Source: Larix kaempferi (lineage: Eukaryota; Streptophyta; Pinopsida; Pinales; Pinaceae). From it: a stretch of DNA of 64,000 nt. The notes beneath the pieces were generated by a model. The model saw nothing but the letters and a program-made list of their open reading frames with translations. It was not told the DNA's origin and ran no database searches. The stretch is taken from the NCBI GenBank assembly GCA_027924585.1, contig BSBM01000753.1, positions 19,699,501 to 19,763,500 of the forward strand. The letters are read 5' to 3'. The translations under genes and the position numbers were made by a program. Positions 10,363 to 21,600 of the stretch are shown here, in pieces; positions within the stretch are counted from its first letter, which is position 1, and every line of letters starts with the position of its first letter.

Positions 10363-10714
10363 GGATACTAATACAGATGATCCAGATGCTGTAGATCGAG
10401 ATGATCCAGATGCTGTAGATCGTGATGATCCATATGCTGTAGATCGTGATGATTTGGATGCTGTAGATCGAGATGATCCAGATACTGTAGATCGAGATGA
10501 TCCAGATGCTGTAGATCGTGATGATCCAGATGCTATAGATCGAGATGATCTAGATGCTCTAGATCGAGATGATCCAGATGCTGTAGATCAAGATGATTCA
10601 AATGTTGTAGATCGAGATGATCCAAATGCTGTAGATCGAGATGATCCCGATGCTGATGATTGTATGATGACGATGCTGATGATCATGAGGATCCAGATGT
10701 TGATGTTGTTGTAG
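10325..10714 (+). CDS. 129-residue open frame with DDPDAVDR repeats
   Basis: The frame opens in the last 34-bp unit and crosses twelve 24-bp units that encode an acidic octapeptide, consensus DDPDAVDR, from about residue 18 to residue 113. It ends in a Met/Leu-rich tail. Variants such as DDPYAVDR, DDLDALDR and DDSNVVDR keep the D/R positions. It matches no retroelement protein I know. The open frame may only follow from a repeat length divisible by three. No promoter or start context supports translation, so treat it as a candidate. Confidence 0.3.
   Translation: MRIHAFDDRCISVDTNTDDPDAVDRDDPDAVDRDDPYAVDRDDLDAVDRDDPDTVDRDDPDAVDRDDPDAIDRDDLDALDRDDPDAVDQDDSNVVDRDDPNAVDRDDPDADDCMMTMLMIMRIQMLMLL
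10376..10667 (+). repeat. 24-bp tandem array
   Basis: Twelve units built on GATGATCCAGATGCTGTAGA plus TCGW. Most changes are single substitutions, and the reading frame is kept throughout. Confidence 0.95.
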
Positions 10715-10883
10715 CTGTTCGAGTGCTGCAGAAGATAAGACTCAGTACTGAAGATGTTGATGTTCCAGTAACTGCTTGAGTTATTGATGATGTTGAGAAA
10801 TCTTCCAATGATTTATATATGTATCATGTATGATGTTGATGACTCCTTGCTCGTGTAGATGCTGTTATAATATCCTTCTCGTT

Positions 10884-10892
10884 AAGGGGGAG
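10884..10892 (+). other. Polypurine tract of the copia element
   Basis: AAGGGGGAG immediately precedes the TGTTGAG start of the 3' LTR, the expected site for plus-strand priming. Confidence 0.8.
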
Positions 10893-11497
10893 TGTTGAGA
10901 TATTGTAACTTCAAAGAATATTATATTTGTACTTTATTATTATGGAAATGTTTCATTCCTCCTAGAAGATCTTATTGTATATCCGGAGATGTTTATTCCT
11001 CCGTCGGAATGTGGTAAGTTGGGTTATTAGACTTCGCTAGTGGGGGTCGGCCCTGTATGTGTTATATGGCGCAAAGGGTTATTAGACCACCATAGAGGGG
11101 TTGTCCCAGTCAGTTGTAGTGGGGTATTTAACCCATTGGTTAAATACAATCCTACATGATTTGTGCAAAAGACAATTCGGAGTAGTGTATAAATAGAGGA
11201 GGTGTATTCCTCATTGAACACACACTCACTCACTTGAGAGTGGCGCACTTGTGGAGGAGAGGTCTGCTATGGTGGAGGAGGAGATCATGTCTTTTGTTTG
11301 CATCTTTGTATATTGCTGGTCATCTATATTGAGGAATCTTTACTGGGTTTTCTACCCCATGAGGGTTTCCCAGGATAAATTTGTGTCTCTTGTGTTTACG
11401 TTGTGCTTGTTGTTTCTTTAGTGATCCTGTATATGCTATTATTATGAAATGGAATGCAATGCTGCTATTTTCTGTCTTAGCATATTAAATCTTAACA
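10893..11497 (+). repeat. 3' LTR of the copia element
   Basis: 605 bp, TGTTGAGATATTG to TCTTAACA, followed by the GCTGG target duplication. It is clearly diverged from the 5' LTR, with substitutions and short indels, so the insertion is not recent. Confidence 0.93.
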
Positions 11498-11502
11498 GCT
11501 GG

Positions 11503-12779
11503 AATGTTGATCCATCTACAGGACTATGTGTCTAGAAGAACTCAGTGATAGTTACCTGAAAAATGATAAATGAAGTGAAAAACGCACACACCCCTTAGTT
11601 TGTTCAGAGTTGCAAGTGAAACTTTACCATCTCTATTATTTTAATTTCATGTCGCTAATGTTAGAATTGAGTATTGTGGTTTAGAATCCCTTTTATTACC
11701 GACAGCTAATAGATGTCAACCAAAAGGAACGAGTGACGAATGTATTATGGACATTTAAATTGTTAATGGAATACTAGATGTGTGTTATGCATCAAGTTCC
11801 ATATGGCTCTCCTAAATATGGGATACCTTATCTTTAGTTGTATTAAAATATTGGGGTTAGTGTAAGTATGGTATACTTTTCGTATTGAAAGAAATTAAAA
11901 AAAAATCAATATAGTGGTTGTATTGAATTTAGACTTGATGTTTAAAATATCTAAATATCTATATTAGTGGGAAAAAAATCCCTAATTACTTTATTATGAG
12001 TCATCATTTTATATAAATGTTTAACTAAGAAAAACAAGTCATTATTGTATATAAATGCTAAACTAAGAAAATATACCAATGTTCTTAGAAATGAAAAAGG
12101 TTGGTCATGGTCTGGACATACGAATAGAGAATGTTCATGTTACATAGATATAAGTTAAGAGATTGTTAGGATTATATATAGAGAGAGAGATATGTATATA
12201 TATATATATATAACATTACATTGTGTTTAAAAGAATATGTAGAAGTACAATGAGATATATGTTATGTATCAATGATTATGAGACACATGTAAGTGATGAT
12301 TTTTATATTTAAAAGAAATGATGTTAAAGAAAAAAGGATTATAGTTATGGTTTATGTTTGATACATGTCTTGAATATTTAATTTGAAATCAAATTTAAAA
12401 TCCCATAAGTCACGAAATGAATTCTAATGTCTGAATTTTTATATATATATATATATATATATAGTCCAACAAGTAAGTATTTATTTACTTCATATTGGTA
12501 ATTAGTTAAAATAATCATGGTTATAGTTAGATGTGAAAAGAAAGTATTATAGTTATGTGTTAAAGGAAAATGTTTTTTATATTAAAAATAATTGAAGTTA
12601 AGGGAAGAGTATTATAGTTATGTTTAGATGTTAAACGAAAAGAATTCCTAGTTGAGTTGAGATGTTAAAAGAACAGAATTTTAGTTATGTTTAGAAATTA
12701 AAGGAAAATGATTTACATTAAAAAGAAATGATATTAAAATAAAAGAATTTTTGTTATAGGAAAAAAAAGGGACATTTAT
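11503..12779. other. AT-rich spacer with TA microsatellites
   Basis: No gene is seen. Simple repeats are a GA/TA run at about 12180-12212 and a TA run at about 12439-12463. Phrases of the type TTAAAGGAAAA...ATTATAGTTATG recur loosely at 12500-12780. Confidence 0.5.
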
Positions 12780-13218
12780 AATTGAAAAAGAAAAGGGGTG
12801 CTTATAGTTGAAGTATTGAAATGAAATTGATATTGGTGTAATGCCCGCCTGAGCAATTATGATTGATTTGACTATTTTAGACTTATGAATTGATACTTAT
12901 GACTGATCAGACTACTTTTGATACCTATGACTGATTTAACTATTTGAGGGCACTGGTTTGAAGTGACCCGAAGTTATAAAAACTTGAACCATGAATGATT
13001 GCTTTAGATTTTATTTGTGAAATGAAAATGGTTAGATAAATGATGATTTGTTTATACTCAACTAACTGAGAAAATGAAAAAATGACAAATGTTGAGATTA
13101 CTTGAAATGAAAAATGATGATTCGTTTATACTTGACTGACAGAGAAAATGAAAAGGATGATACAAATGTTTTATAGTGCAGTGCTACTAATATGCGTTTG
13201 AGTGTGTGTGCAATGGTA

Positions 13219-13447
13219 GGTAAGACGATTTACCGACTGACCCACAATGGAATTATCAGGGTTGTAAGAACAAAAAGAACACTTAAGGGTACAACGACTG
13301 ACTGTCGACCCTGAACTAGTGATCCATCCACGGGTGAAGTCATTTCAGCTCACCCGGGGAAGCGTATGCCGTACAGGCAAGACCATAATGATTTGGTCGC
13401 GTACGATGAGTTGAGGGGTGCATAATAAGCAGAGCCTTATCCCTCAA
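13219..13447 (+). promoter_or_regulatory. Two conserved hairpins in the LTR, role unknown
   Basis: Hairpin I (13219-13234) is GGTAAG-ACGA-TTTACC. Hairpin II (13411-13447) has an outer stem TTGAGGG/CCCTCAA and an inner stem ATAAG/CTTAT. Equivalents occur at 22443/22634 (3' LTR), 39965/40157 (element C), 50429/50627 (element B), and on the minus strand in element A and the solo LTR at 61069. Paired base changes keep the stems. This suggests an RNA structure in the transcript leader, but function is inference. Confidence 0.45.
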
Positions 13448-13639
13448 CATCCCTTAGTCTCCAAGGAGCGTATTTGAGAGATCGCAGAAATGACTCCCAA
13501 TCGCTACGCGGTGCTCCTCATAAGAAGGAAGAAAGATATTGTCGAAAGGGCCTTTATCTTTAGTTGAAGTATATTTCTTTTTGTTTTAAAAGAAAAAGGA
13601 AGAAATTACATGACATAATTAAAATATTTTTTTATTTAA

Positions 13640-13677
<38 letters not shown>

Positions 13678-15453
13678 AAACGAAATAAATTTAGAAAACA
13701 TTTTGTTTTGAATAAAATATTTTATTTATAAAAAGAAAAAGAAAAGAAAACTAGATTGAACATGTGGTTAAAATCAAGAACTATATCTAAGAAGACAAAC
13801 ACAACTAGGAGTCTCTTAAAGACAACTAGACCTACCTTGCATTGATTTAGGGAACTAGGTGTACACATTGAGCTAGAAACAAACACTTATACTTGAGAAT
13901 AAAATTAATTTAAATATGTGCATGGACAAAGACATGGCACACAAGAATTTGCTATATAATGAGGGAGGATAAGGAGAGAAGGAACTCTTGCTCCCTAATG
14001 TTGAATGGTCATCATAATATCGGATTATGATATGATCCTTGTAGTTGGGATTAGCCGTAACAGGGATTGGGAGATCCTTTCGGGAGGCTAGATGTTCTTA
14101 CGACCCCATTAGCTTGGGGGTTCAAGGTGAAGAAGAGTAACCTCGATACTGTAGGGTGGTCAACCGAGGGGTTGTCGGTATCTCGTCTAGATTGGAACCC
14201 AAGAGTTGACTCAGCCGCTGCTACAACCATCTACTCGACTTCAAGTTTGACTTTCGAATTAGGTTTATCGCTATTTCAGTTGTTTATTAAATGTTTAATG
14301 TTATTCTGCTCAGATTTTACTTTAAATGTTGAATATGTGGAATTGCGACTTGTAATTCGATTTACTCTTTTATCAAATGAAAAGATTAGAAACTGAAGAT
14401 ATGGTAACCTTGGAATTTATTTCGATTGATTGAATATGTGAACATGAATTCAAGAAACCGTAGATTTTCCTTTAAAACCCTTAACCATGTTTTCATCGAA
14501 TGTGTATATAATATCGAATTCTGGCAGAAGGCTGTTCTTTCCGTCTTTTTGGCATTGTAATTCCCATCTATGAATACTCTATTTGATTAGTAAAATTGTA
14601 GACTATTGTATATATATATTTAAAAACGGGCTTTGTTTCCTGGAAATCAATTTTAATGGAGGGAGATGGATTCGCGTCACAGCTATTGGATACTCTATTC
14701 CATTTGTTTATTTTTGACCGGTGCTATCTTCTTAACACAGTCCATAAGTGCCCAGATCTACCTCCCACCTCAATTTCAGAGTCTAGATCCAAGATTTAGA
14801 TCGTGTTACTGTCTGTTAATTTCTAAATAAAATTTCAGAATCCAGATCGATACTTTTTGTTCTTGGTTCCAGAGATGGTTGCTAATCTCATATCTCATAA
14901 AAAATTTAATTCGCCAGCGTTTATCTAATGCTACAAAACTTACATCCTAACAACGATTACAACCGACTATTTTGTGTCCAGGTATTTCTTACGGTTGCCT
15001 TCATTTCCATTTCTGAAATTATTTAAATGATTCATGTTAATATTGAATACCCTTGCTTTACAGTTTTATTCTTCTATAAATGTTTTTGTTTATTCGATGA
15101 AAACCTTCTGTTATAGAGTCGATCTCATTTCTTTTGTTGTAGCGAGTCGAGAGTTTCAGATCATGGCAGGGTACCTTGTTAAAGAGCCAACTATCCCAAT
15201 ACTGTGTGACTATGGAGTTCACTGTTCTTGGTTCACAGGGTCAATCCGTTTTAGTTTCTGGAGACTCGGGGTAGATCCACTGATGCCTTGAGATTCTCAA
15301 ATCTCCTACTTAAATCCCTGAGTAGATCGGTACTCATTTAATTATCATAACTGAAGCGTATTCCATTTTTCGAAGTTCGATTTTATCTTTGCTTCTTCCT
15401 TAAAGTTGTTGAATTTGACATTTTAATTATTGTAAAAATATTGGTCATGCAAA

Positions 15454-16110
15454 ATTCCAGATCTATTAAATTGATTCACAATTTACCCTTTAAGTTCTGC
15501 AACGATCCATTTCAATGGCGTCTCCATAATTCCAGATCTATTAAAATAAATGTTTGTGTTGATCCATTTCTTTTGGGGCTATTCCAGATCTATTAAATCG
15601 AATCACATTTTGCCTTGTAAAGTCTGCGACGATCCATTTCAATGGTGTCCTCATGATTCCATATCTATTAAAATAAATATTTGCGTTGATCCATTTCTTT
15701 TGGGGCTATTCCAGATCTATTAAATCGAATCACATTTTGCCTTGTAAAGTCTGCGACGATCCATTTCAATGGCATCTCCACGATTCCAGATCTATTAAAA
15801 TAAATGTTTACATTGATCCATTTCTTTTGGGGCTATTCCAGATCTATTAAATCGAATCACATTTTGCCTTGTAAAGTCTGCGACGATCCATTTTAATGGC
15901 GTCTCTATGATTTTAGATCTATTAAAATAAATGTTTGTATTGATCCATTTCTTTGGGGCTATTCCAGATCTATTAAATTGAATCACATTTATCCTTGTAA
16001 TGTCTGCGACGATCCAATTTAATGGTGTTTCGATGATTCCATATCTATTAAATGGAATCACTTTTTGCCTTGTAAAGTCTACAATGATCCATCTTAAATG
16101 GCGTTTCTAG
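15454..16110. repeat. Tandem array of about 126 bp in the 5' LTR
   Basis: TTCCAGATCTATTAAAT recurs at 15454, 15582, 15707, 15835 and 15961. Each unit is split into two half-units by a second TTCCAGATCTATTAAAAT. Key phrases are CCTTGTAAAGTCTGCGACG and GATCCATTTCTTTTGGGG. Five units are present, against four in the 3' LTR. Confidence 0.9.
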
Positions 16111-16204
16111 GTCAATAAATTAAATTACAATTTTCTCTGATTGATGTATTGCTATTGGTGTTTCCAGGCTATGAATAGAATTGTAATGTTTTTGCAAATC
16201 CATG

Positions 16205-16572
16205 ACCAACCTCTGACCCGTTCAAGCTGTTCAACGTTTGAAAGTAGGAGGTGTTGCAATAACAGTGGTTGCACTTTTTCCTATGAGTGTAGACAGGAAT
16301 TATTAAGCCTTAACTCCGAATTTCCAAATTCACCCAAACAACCTGAAGGTGGCTTATACATCTCAGAATTCGATCAATGGCACCTCGACACCATAAATGC
16401 ACATCAAAGCAAACTTGGTCATTTTGACTCCTTGTAGTATGAATCTTTTTGGCCGGCTCTCCAATCAAATCTATTAGAGCTGCTCCAAAAGTGATCATGT
16501 GAACATCAACTTTGTCAACTCTCCAATTGAATTCCCCATTTTCAATACTTCTCTTAACCATTAAAAATCTTG
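16205..16572 (-). pseudogene. Captured argininosuccinate lyase fragment in the 5' LTR
   Basis: On the minus strand the frame reads ...ENGEFNWR, VDVHM, DLIGEPAKKIHTTRS, NDQV, WCRGAIDRI and HLQVVWVNL, matching the N-terminal part of plant argininosuccinate lyase, the urea-cycle/arginine-pathway enzyme that splits argininosuccinate into arginine and fumarate. The RSRNDQV region that helps bind substrate is RSQNDQV here. After an in-frame stop, GLIIPVYTH and, one frame over, QPLLLQHLLLSNVEQLER continue the same protein (family GLIVPGYTHLQ...QPVLLQHLLL). No start, no C-terminal GSSxMPxKxNP loop and no introns are seen, so about 115 codons were captured antisense to the element. It is a non-functional fragment. 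Confidence 0.9.
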
Positions 16573-17444
16573 GATGTATCTTTCAGTTAGGTGTCTTGTA
16601 AAGAAGTGAGTAATGCCATCAAATTGTTGATTTATTTTTGAGTTGCAATCGATCTTGTTGATATAGAATCCATGAATGTGTTTGCATCTTGACCTTTAGG
16701 AATCATGGTGTTTTATTTCGAAAGTAGATTGGTGTTTTCCAAAATTGAACTGTAACTTCTCAAAATTTGGTTGGCGTTTTCTAGAATACCTTTTTATGAG
16801 CTGTAAGTTTAATGTCTAAGATTATAACTCGATAATGCAAAGGTATTTATAGCAATTTAAGATAAATCGAAAAGTGTAGACATTTATATTAATTACTATC
16901 TTATCTTTCATTTTTTTACATTGAAGGACTTATGTATTAACCATTGTGTATAAAACTATGGTGCATTACTCCGAATTTATATATTTTGTAAGATGTATGT
17001 AATCATTTTCTAGATTAATATTCACGTTCTAGACGTATAGTTTTTATTTTGGGATTAATTGATTATTTTAAAGAGATAAACATAATGTCAATGTTCACAA
17101 CTAAGTAGTCAAATGGTACTTGGTTTCAAGGGAAAGTATAAATATATTCTATCCTTTAAATATTCAATTTGTATGGAGAAAAGATAAAACAGTATTCCTT
17201 AGTATTCATAAGAGAAATTAGAATGGCACTTTGTGCTTTAGTATTTATAGAAATTTAGAATGGTACCTGTTTATAGGGAAAGAAAAGTAATTATATATTT
17301 TATTAATTATTTTCCCATGCTTGATTTATGAAGAATGGGAGATTATGATTAAGTTGATTTTAAAATGAAATTGTACTCCGAGATATGGAAATGGAGAACA
17401 AAAAAAAAAAATATTGACTTGCTTGGGATGAGAGACCTTACATT

Positions 17445-17456
17445 TGGTATCAGAGC
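17445..17456 (+). other. Primer binding site (initiator-Met tRNA)
   Basis: TGGTATCAGAGC is a perfect match, two bases after the LTR end. Confidence 0.93.
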
Positions 17457-17552
17457 ACGGTCAAACCTAGTTCGGATCGAAACTTTTCTGCAACACTTGA
17501 AAATTTTTTTAATTAACAAAAAGTTTACTTGCTTGATAAAACAGACTTTTCC

Positions 17553-18614
17553 ATGGATCAATGGACTCGCCGAGGTAGGACTCGGAAGGGACAATCACAG
17601 GAAGCATGACAACCAACCTCTCCAGTAGCTACTCCACCTAGAGCCAAAGAGACGACTAACTTTCCCACCGGTGAAGTCATGAACATGATGAGAAATTTCC
17701 AAAGAATGTCGGAAGCACTATTGACCTGATTGGACCGCGAAGAAGACCGGCCCTTAGTACCTACGACTGAACAATAGAACCCACCTCCTACCAACATTCT
17801 TAGAGAATTAGAAAAAGTAGGTTTTCCAGAATTTTGAGGTTCCACTAAAGGAGCTGCAACAGAATCTTGGTTAGAGAACATGGTGATGTGCTTTTCCTTA
17901 AGGGACTACACCTTGAATCTGAAAGTACACATGGCCATTTTACAGCTGAAAGGGGAAGCCCTACTCTGGTGTAAGACATTGAAACCACAGTTGGGGGTCG
18001 ATGCCAATGAGGTGTCATGGGAACTGTTTGAAGAACAGTTTCGCAAACACTACATGTCTGAAGAGTTCATTGAGAGGCAACTCAATGAGTTCAATGCCCT
18101 CCAGCAGGGAGGAAGAACAGTACAGGAGTACGAGATCAGATTCATGGAACTTATGAGATATGCACCTCACATCTCGATAGAAAAGCTGAAGGTGAACAAA
18201 TATATTTATGGACTGAACGACAACATTAGAGACAAAGTCCACATTCTTACTCCGCCTACATTGCATGATGCGGTACAAAAGGATTTGATAGCCGAAGAAG
18301 AACTGGTAAACACAGGTCCATCCAGACAAAACTTTCCCATTCGGAATCAGGTAGTATCACCTTCTGACCCGCTGAGAGTGAATTTCGGTCAGGGAAATAA
18401 CTTCAGAGGACCTATGCTTGGAAAGCCAGTTAGAAACAACAGAATGTTGTACAAGCCACCACACAGAAGAGACAATACCAAGACATTTGGGAAACCAGTG
18501 CAGTCAGGACCACGTGGCAATAACACACCCACTGGAAGATCAAGAAGAGGACCAGAGGAAGGGTGTTGGGGTTGTGGAGGTCCACACTTTCAGGTTGACT
18601 TCCCTCAGCAGTAA
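17553..18614 (+). pseudogene. gag: Gypsy gag, decayed
   Basis: The capsid-nucleocapsid polyprotein frame starts at ATG 17553 (MDQWTRRGR). It has four in-frame stops before 17880, then stays open for 244 codons. The retrotransposon gag domain is visible as LKGEALLWCKTL, WELFEEQFRKHYMS, FNALQQGGRTVQEYEIRFMEL and LKVNKYIYGL. Near the C-terminus the zinc knuckle reads CWGCGGPHFQVDF: the spacing is CX2CX3HX4 and the last zinc ligand is F instead of C. This would weaken RNA binding even without the stops. It is in the same frame as the first part of pol. Confidence 0.9.
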
Positions 18615-18689
18615 ACAGGACCAAGATAGGGACACAGGCCACCTCAGACTACTACTGTAGATTTGGGTCGAACACATCGTATACATGTG

Positions 18690-21600
18690 GCAGTCAACAA
18701 CCATCAAGTAGAACATCAGTCCACCATACTAGAAATGACTAGCACACTTAACGGTATGCAATTCTCTTTGCTTATTGAGCCAGGTGCTACTGAAAGCTTG
18801 ATTTCTTATTCTGAATTAGAATAAAGCAAGATGATGGCATGTGCACAAGATGATTTCGACTTAGTTGAAATGGCATCCGGAAATACCCAGAGCGTGGGAC
18901 TGAAACTCGAGAATTGTGAGTTAGACATAGGAGTATGTCGCACTAGAACTTCTTTCTATGCGACCGCCCTTGAATCTTATGACCTAATCCTAGGCATGGA
19001 TTGGTTGGAATCCCATGCCGCCATTTTAGACTACCGTAGCAAGGAACTGACTTCGATGAAGGTCATAAGAAAGTCCTAAGGGTTATGAAAAACAAGGTAT
19101 CATTACGGATGATTTCCGCTTTGCAGCTGAAGAGAAGCCTGAGGAAAGGATGTCAGCTCTATGCGGTAATAGCAATGAATAAAGACAAGGACAAAGCCGA
19201 TATCTCCAACCATCCCTTATTTTGCGGAATACATGGATGTATTTCCTGAAGCCTTACCCGGACTACCACCTCAGAGAGAGCTAGACTTTACCATAGAACT
19301 AAAGCCAGGGATAGAACCAATCGCAAGAGCTCGATACAGAATGTCCATGCCGGAACTGAAGGAACTACAGATGCAGTTACAAGAGCTCTTGGATCTAGGG
19401 ATGATTAGACCAAGTGTCTCCCTGTGGGGAGCACCAGTGCTCTTTGTTAAGAAGAAAGATGGGTCGTGGTGACTCTGCATTGACTACCACCAATTGAACA
19501 AGGCTATGGTGAGGAATCAATATCCTTTTCCTAGGATCGATGACTTGTTCGATCAGATGAAAGGTGCCACAATATTTTCAAAGATTGATTTACGATCAGG
19601 TTACCATTAGTTGAGGATCACAGAATCTGATATTCCGAATATCGCTTTTAAGACACGGTTTGGACACTACGAGTTCGTAGTGGTACCCTTTGGGTTGACC
19701 AACGCACCTAGTGTCTTCATGAACTTGATGAACAGTGTGTTCCACGAGTATCTCGACAATTTTGTACAAGTTTTCCTGATGATATTCTTATTTACTCCAA
19801 GACACCAGAGGAACATGAAGAGCATATCCAGTTAGTCTTACAGTGTCTCGGGGAAAACCAACTTATGGGAAGTTTTCGAAATGCTTGTTCTTCCAGAAGG
19901 AAATCCACTATTTGGGACATATTATTTCTAGCGACGACATGGTAGTAGATCCTACCAAGATTGAGGCCATTTGGGAATGTCCAGCGCCAACAAATGTACA
20001 TGAAGTGAGAAGCTTCATGGGACTTGCGGGATATTACAGGAGGTTTGTCAAAAGATTCTTGAGGATTGCAGGACTGATCACTGAGTTGTAAAAGAAGGAT
20101 AGGCCATTTATTTGGATGGATAAATGTGCCAAACCATTTGCAAAACTGAAGGAGTTATTGACAACGGCATCGGTTCTGAAAGTGCCTGACATGGAGGAAG
20201 ATTTCTTGGTATGCATTGATGCATCCAAGGATGGAGTCGGATGTGTGCTAATGCAGGGAGGGAGAGTGATTTCCTACTCCTCTCAGAGACTCAGACCACA
20301 TGAGGAAAACTATGCGACACACGACATGGAACTGACTGAAGTAATGCATGCTTTACACTTATGGCAACACTACCTAGTAGGAAGGAAGTTTGAACTTAAG
20401 ACGGGCCACCATAGATTGCAGTATATCTTTACTCAAAGTGATCTAAGTGCTAGACAAAGGAGATGGTCAGAACAATTCAGTGAGTATGACTTTGACATTG
20501 CCTATGTAAAGGGGACCCTGAACAAAGTAGCTGATGCACTTAGCTGTAGACCATGCATCTTCTTAGTGATCCCAATGCAGACCAACTTGAGAGAAAAGGT
20601 ACTCGGATTACAACAGGAAGACAATTGGTACAATGAGGTAAAGCCTGAGCTAGAACAAGAATAGATGGAACTACCCAAGTATAAGGGTTATTCATTGGAA
20701 AATGATGGGTTGTTGAGATACAACAACCGTATTTATGTACCAGAGAATAATGAGCTTAGGAACCTAGTCCTAGAAGAAGCTCACCAAGCTGCTTATAGAG
20801 CAGATCCTGGTGTGAAGAAGATGTATGTAGACCTTTATCCTCTATTCTTCTGGCATGCCATGAAGAGAGATGTGGTAAACATTTTCGCCAAATGCATGGA
20901 ATGTCAGCTAGTCAAAGCTGAACATAGACATCCCACCGGACTACTTCAGCCTCATGCCATTCCTGAGTCAAAGTGGGAGATCATCTCCATGGAATTTATT
21001 GTGGGATTACCTTTGACCCGCAAGAGGCATGATACCATCTTTGTAGTAGTAGACACTCTCACAAAGAGTGCACATTTTATACCCATCAAGAACACTTATC
21101 AGGCCCTAGATATTTCTAGAGTGTTCATCGATGAGATTGTACAACTGCACAGAGTGCCGAGGAAAATAATATCTGATTGGGGATCAGTATTCACTGGTAG
21201 ATTTTGGACGAGTTTCTAGGAATCCTTGGGAACCCGACTCAACTTTAGCACCGCATACCATCCAAAGACCAATGGGCAGACTGAGAGAGTGAACCAAATA
21301 CTAGAAGACATGCTGAGGAAGTATGTGATGGATCAGCAGACCAATTGGGAGGAGTTTTTACCTCTAGTAGAGTTCGCGTATAACAACAGCTATCAGAGTT
21401 CTATACAGATGGCACCTTTTGAGTTTTTGTATGGCTGACCATGTCAGACACCCTTGAGCTGGGATAGACTAGAGGATAGGACCCTACTTGGGCCTCAAGT
21501 GATTCAAGAAATGGAGGAACAAATGGTAGATATCCGTGCTCGACTGAAAGAGGCATAGGATCGACAGAAGAGTTATGCTGATGCACATAGACTCGATAGA

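Larger units (their letters stand above)
4935..11497 (+). mobile_element. Ty1/copia LTR retrotransposon, decayed, with expanded 3' repeats
   Basis: The element is delimited by TG...CA LTRs and an exact 5-bp target duplication GCTGG (4930-4934 and 11498-11502). The 5' LTR is followed at once by an initiator-Met tRNA primer site, and the 3' LTR is preceded by a polypurine tract. Only the RT C-terminal part and RNase H (about 7646-8640) are recognisable as protein. Gag, protease, integrase and most of RT are missing or eroded, so it could move only with proteins supplied in trans. After the pol remnant lie 2.2 kb of tandem repeats (8771-10667), which is unusual for a copia element. The pol-type order (RT/RNase H last) and the motif MHYFLGLEV support the copia assignment. 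Confidence 0.93.
12837..17442 (+). repeat. 5' LTR of the gypsy element, 4606 bp
   Basis: Starts TGTAATGCCCGCC and ends GAGACCTTACA. It contains two hairpin sequences (13219-13447), a TA microsatellite at about 13643-13673, a block (about 14065-14290) also found after the primer site of element B, an array of about 126 bp (15454-16110) and an antisense argininosuccinate lyase fragment. Compared with the 3' LTR it lacks about 190 bp present at 22775-22970. Confidence 0.93.
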
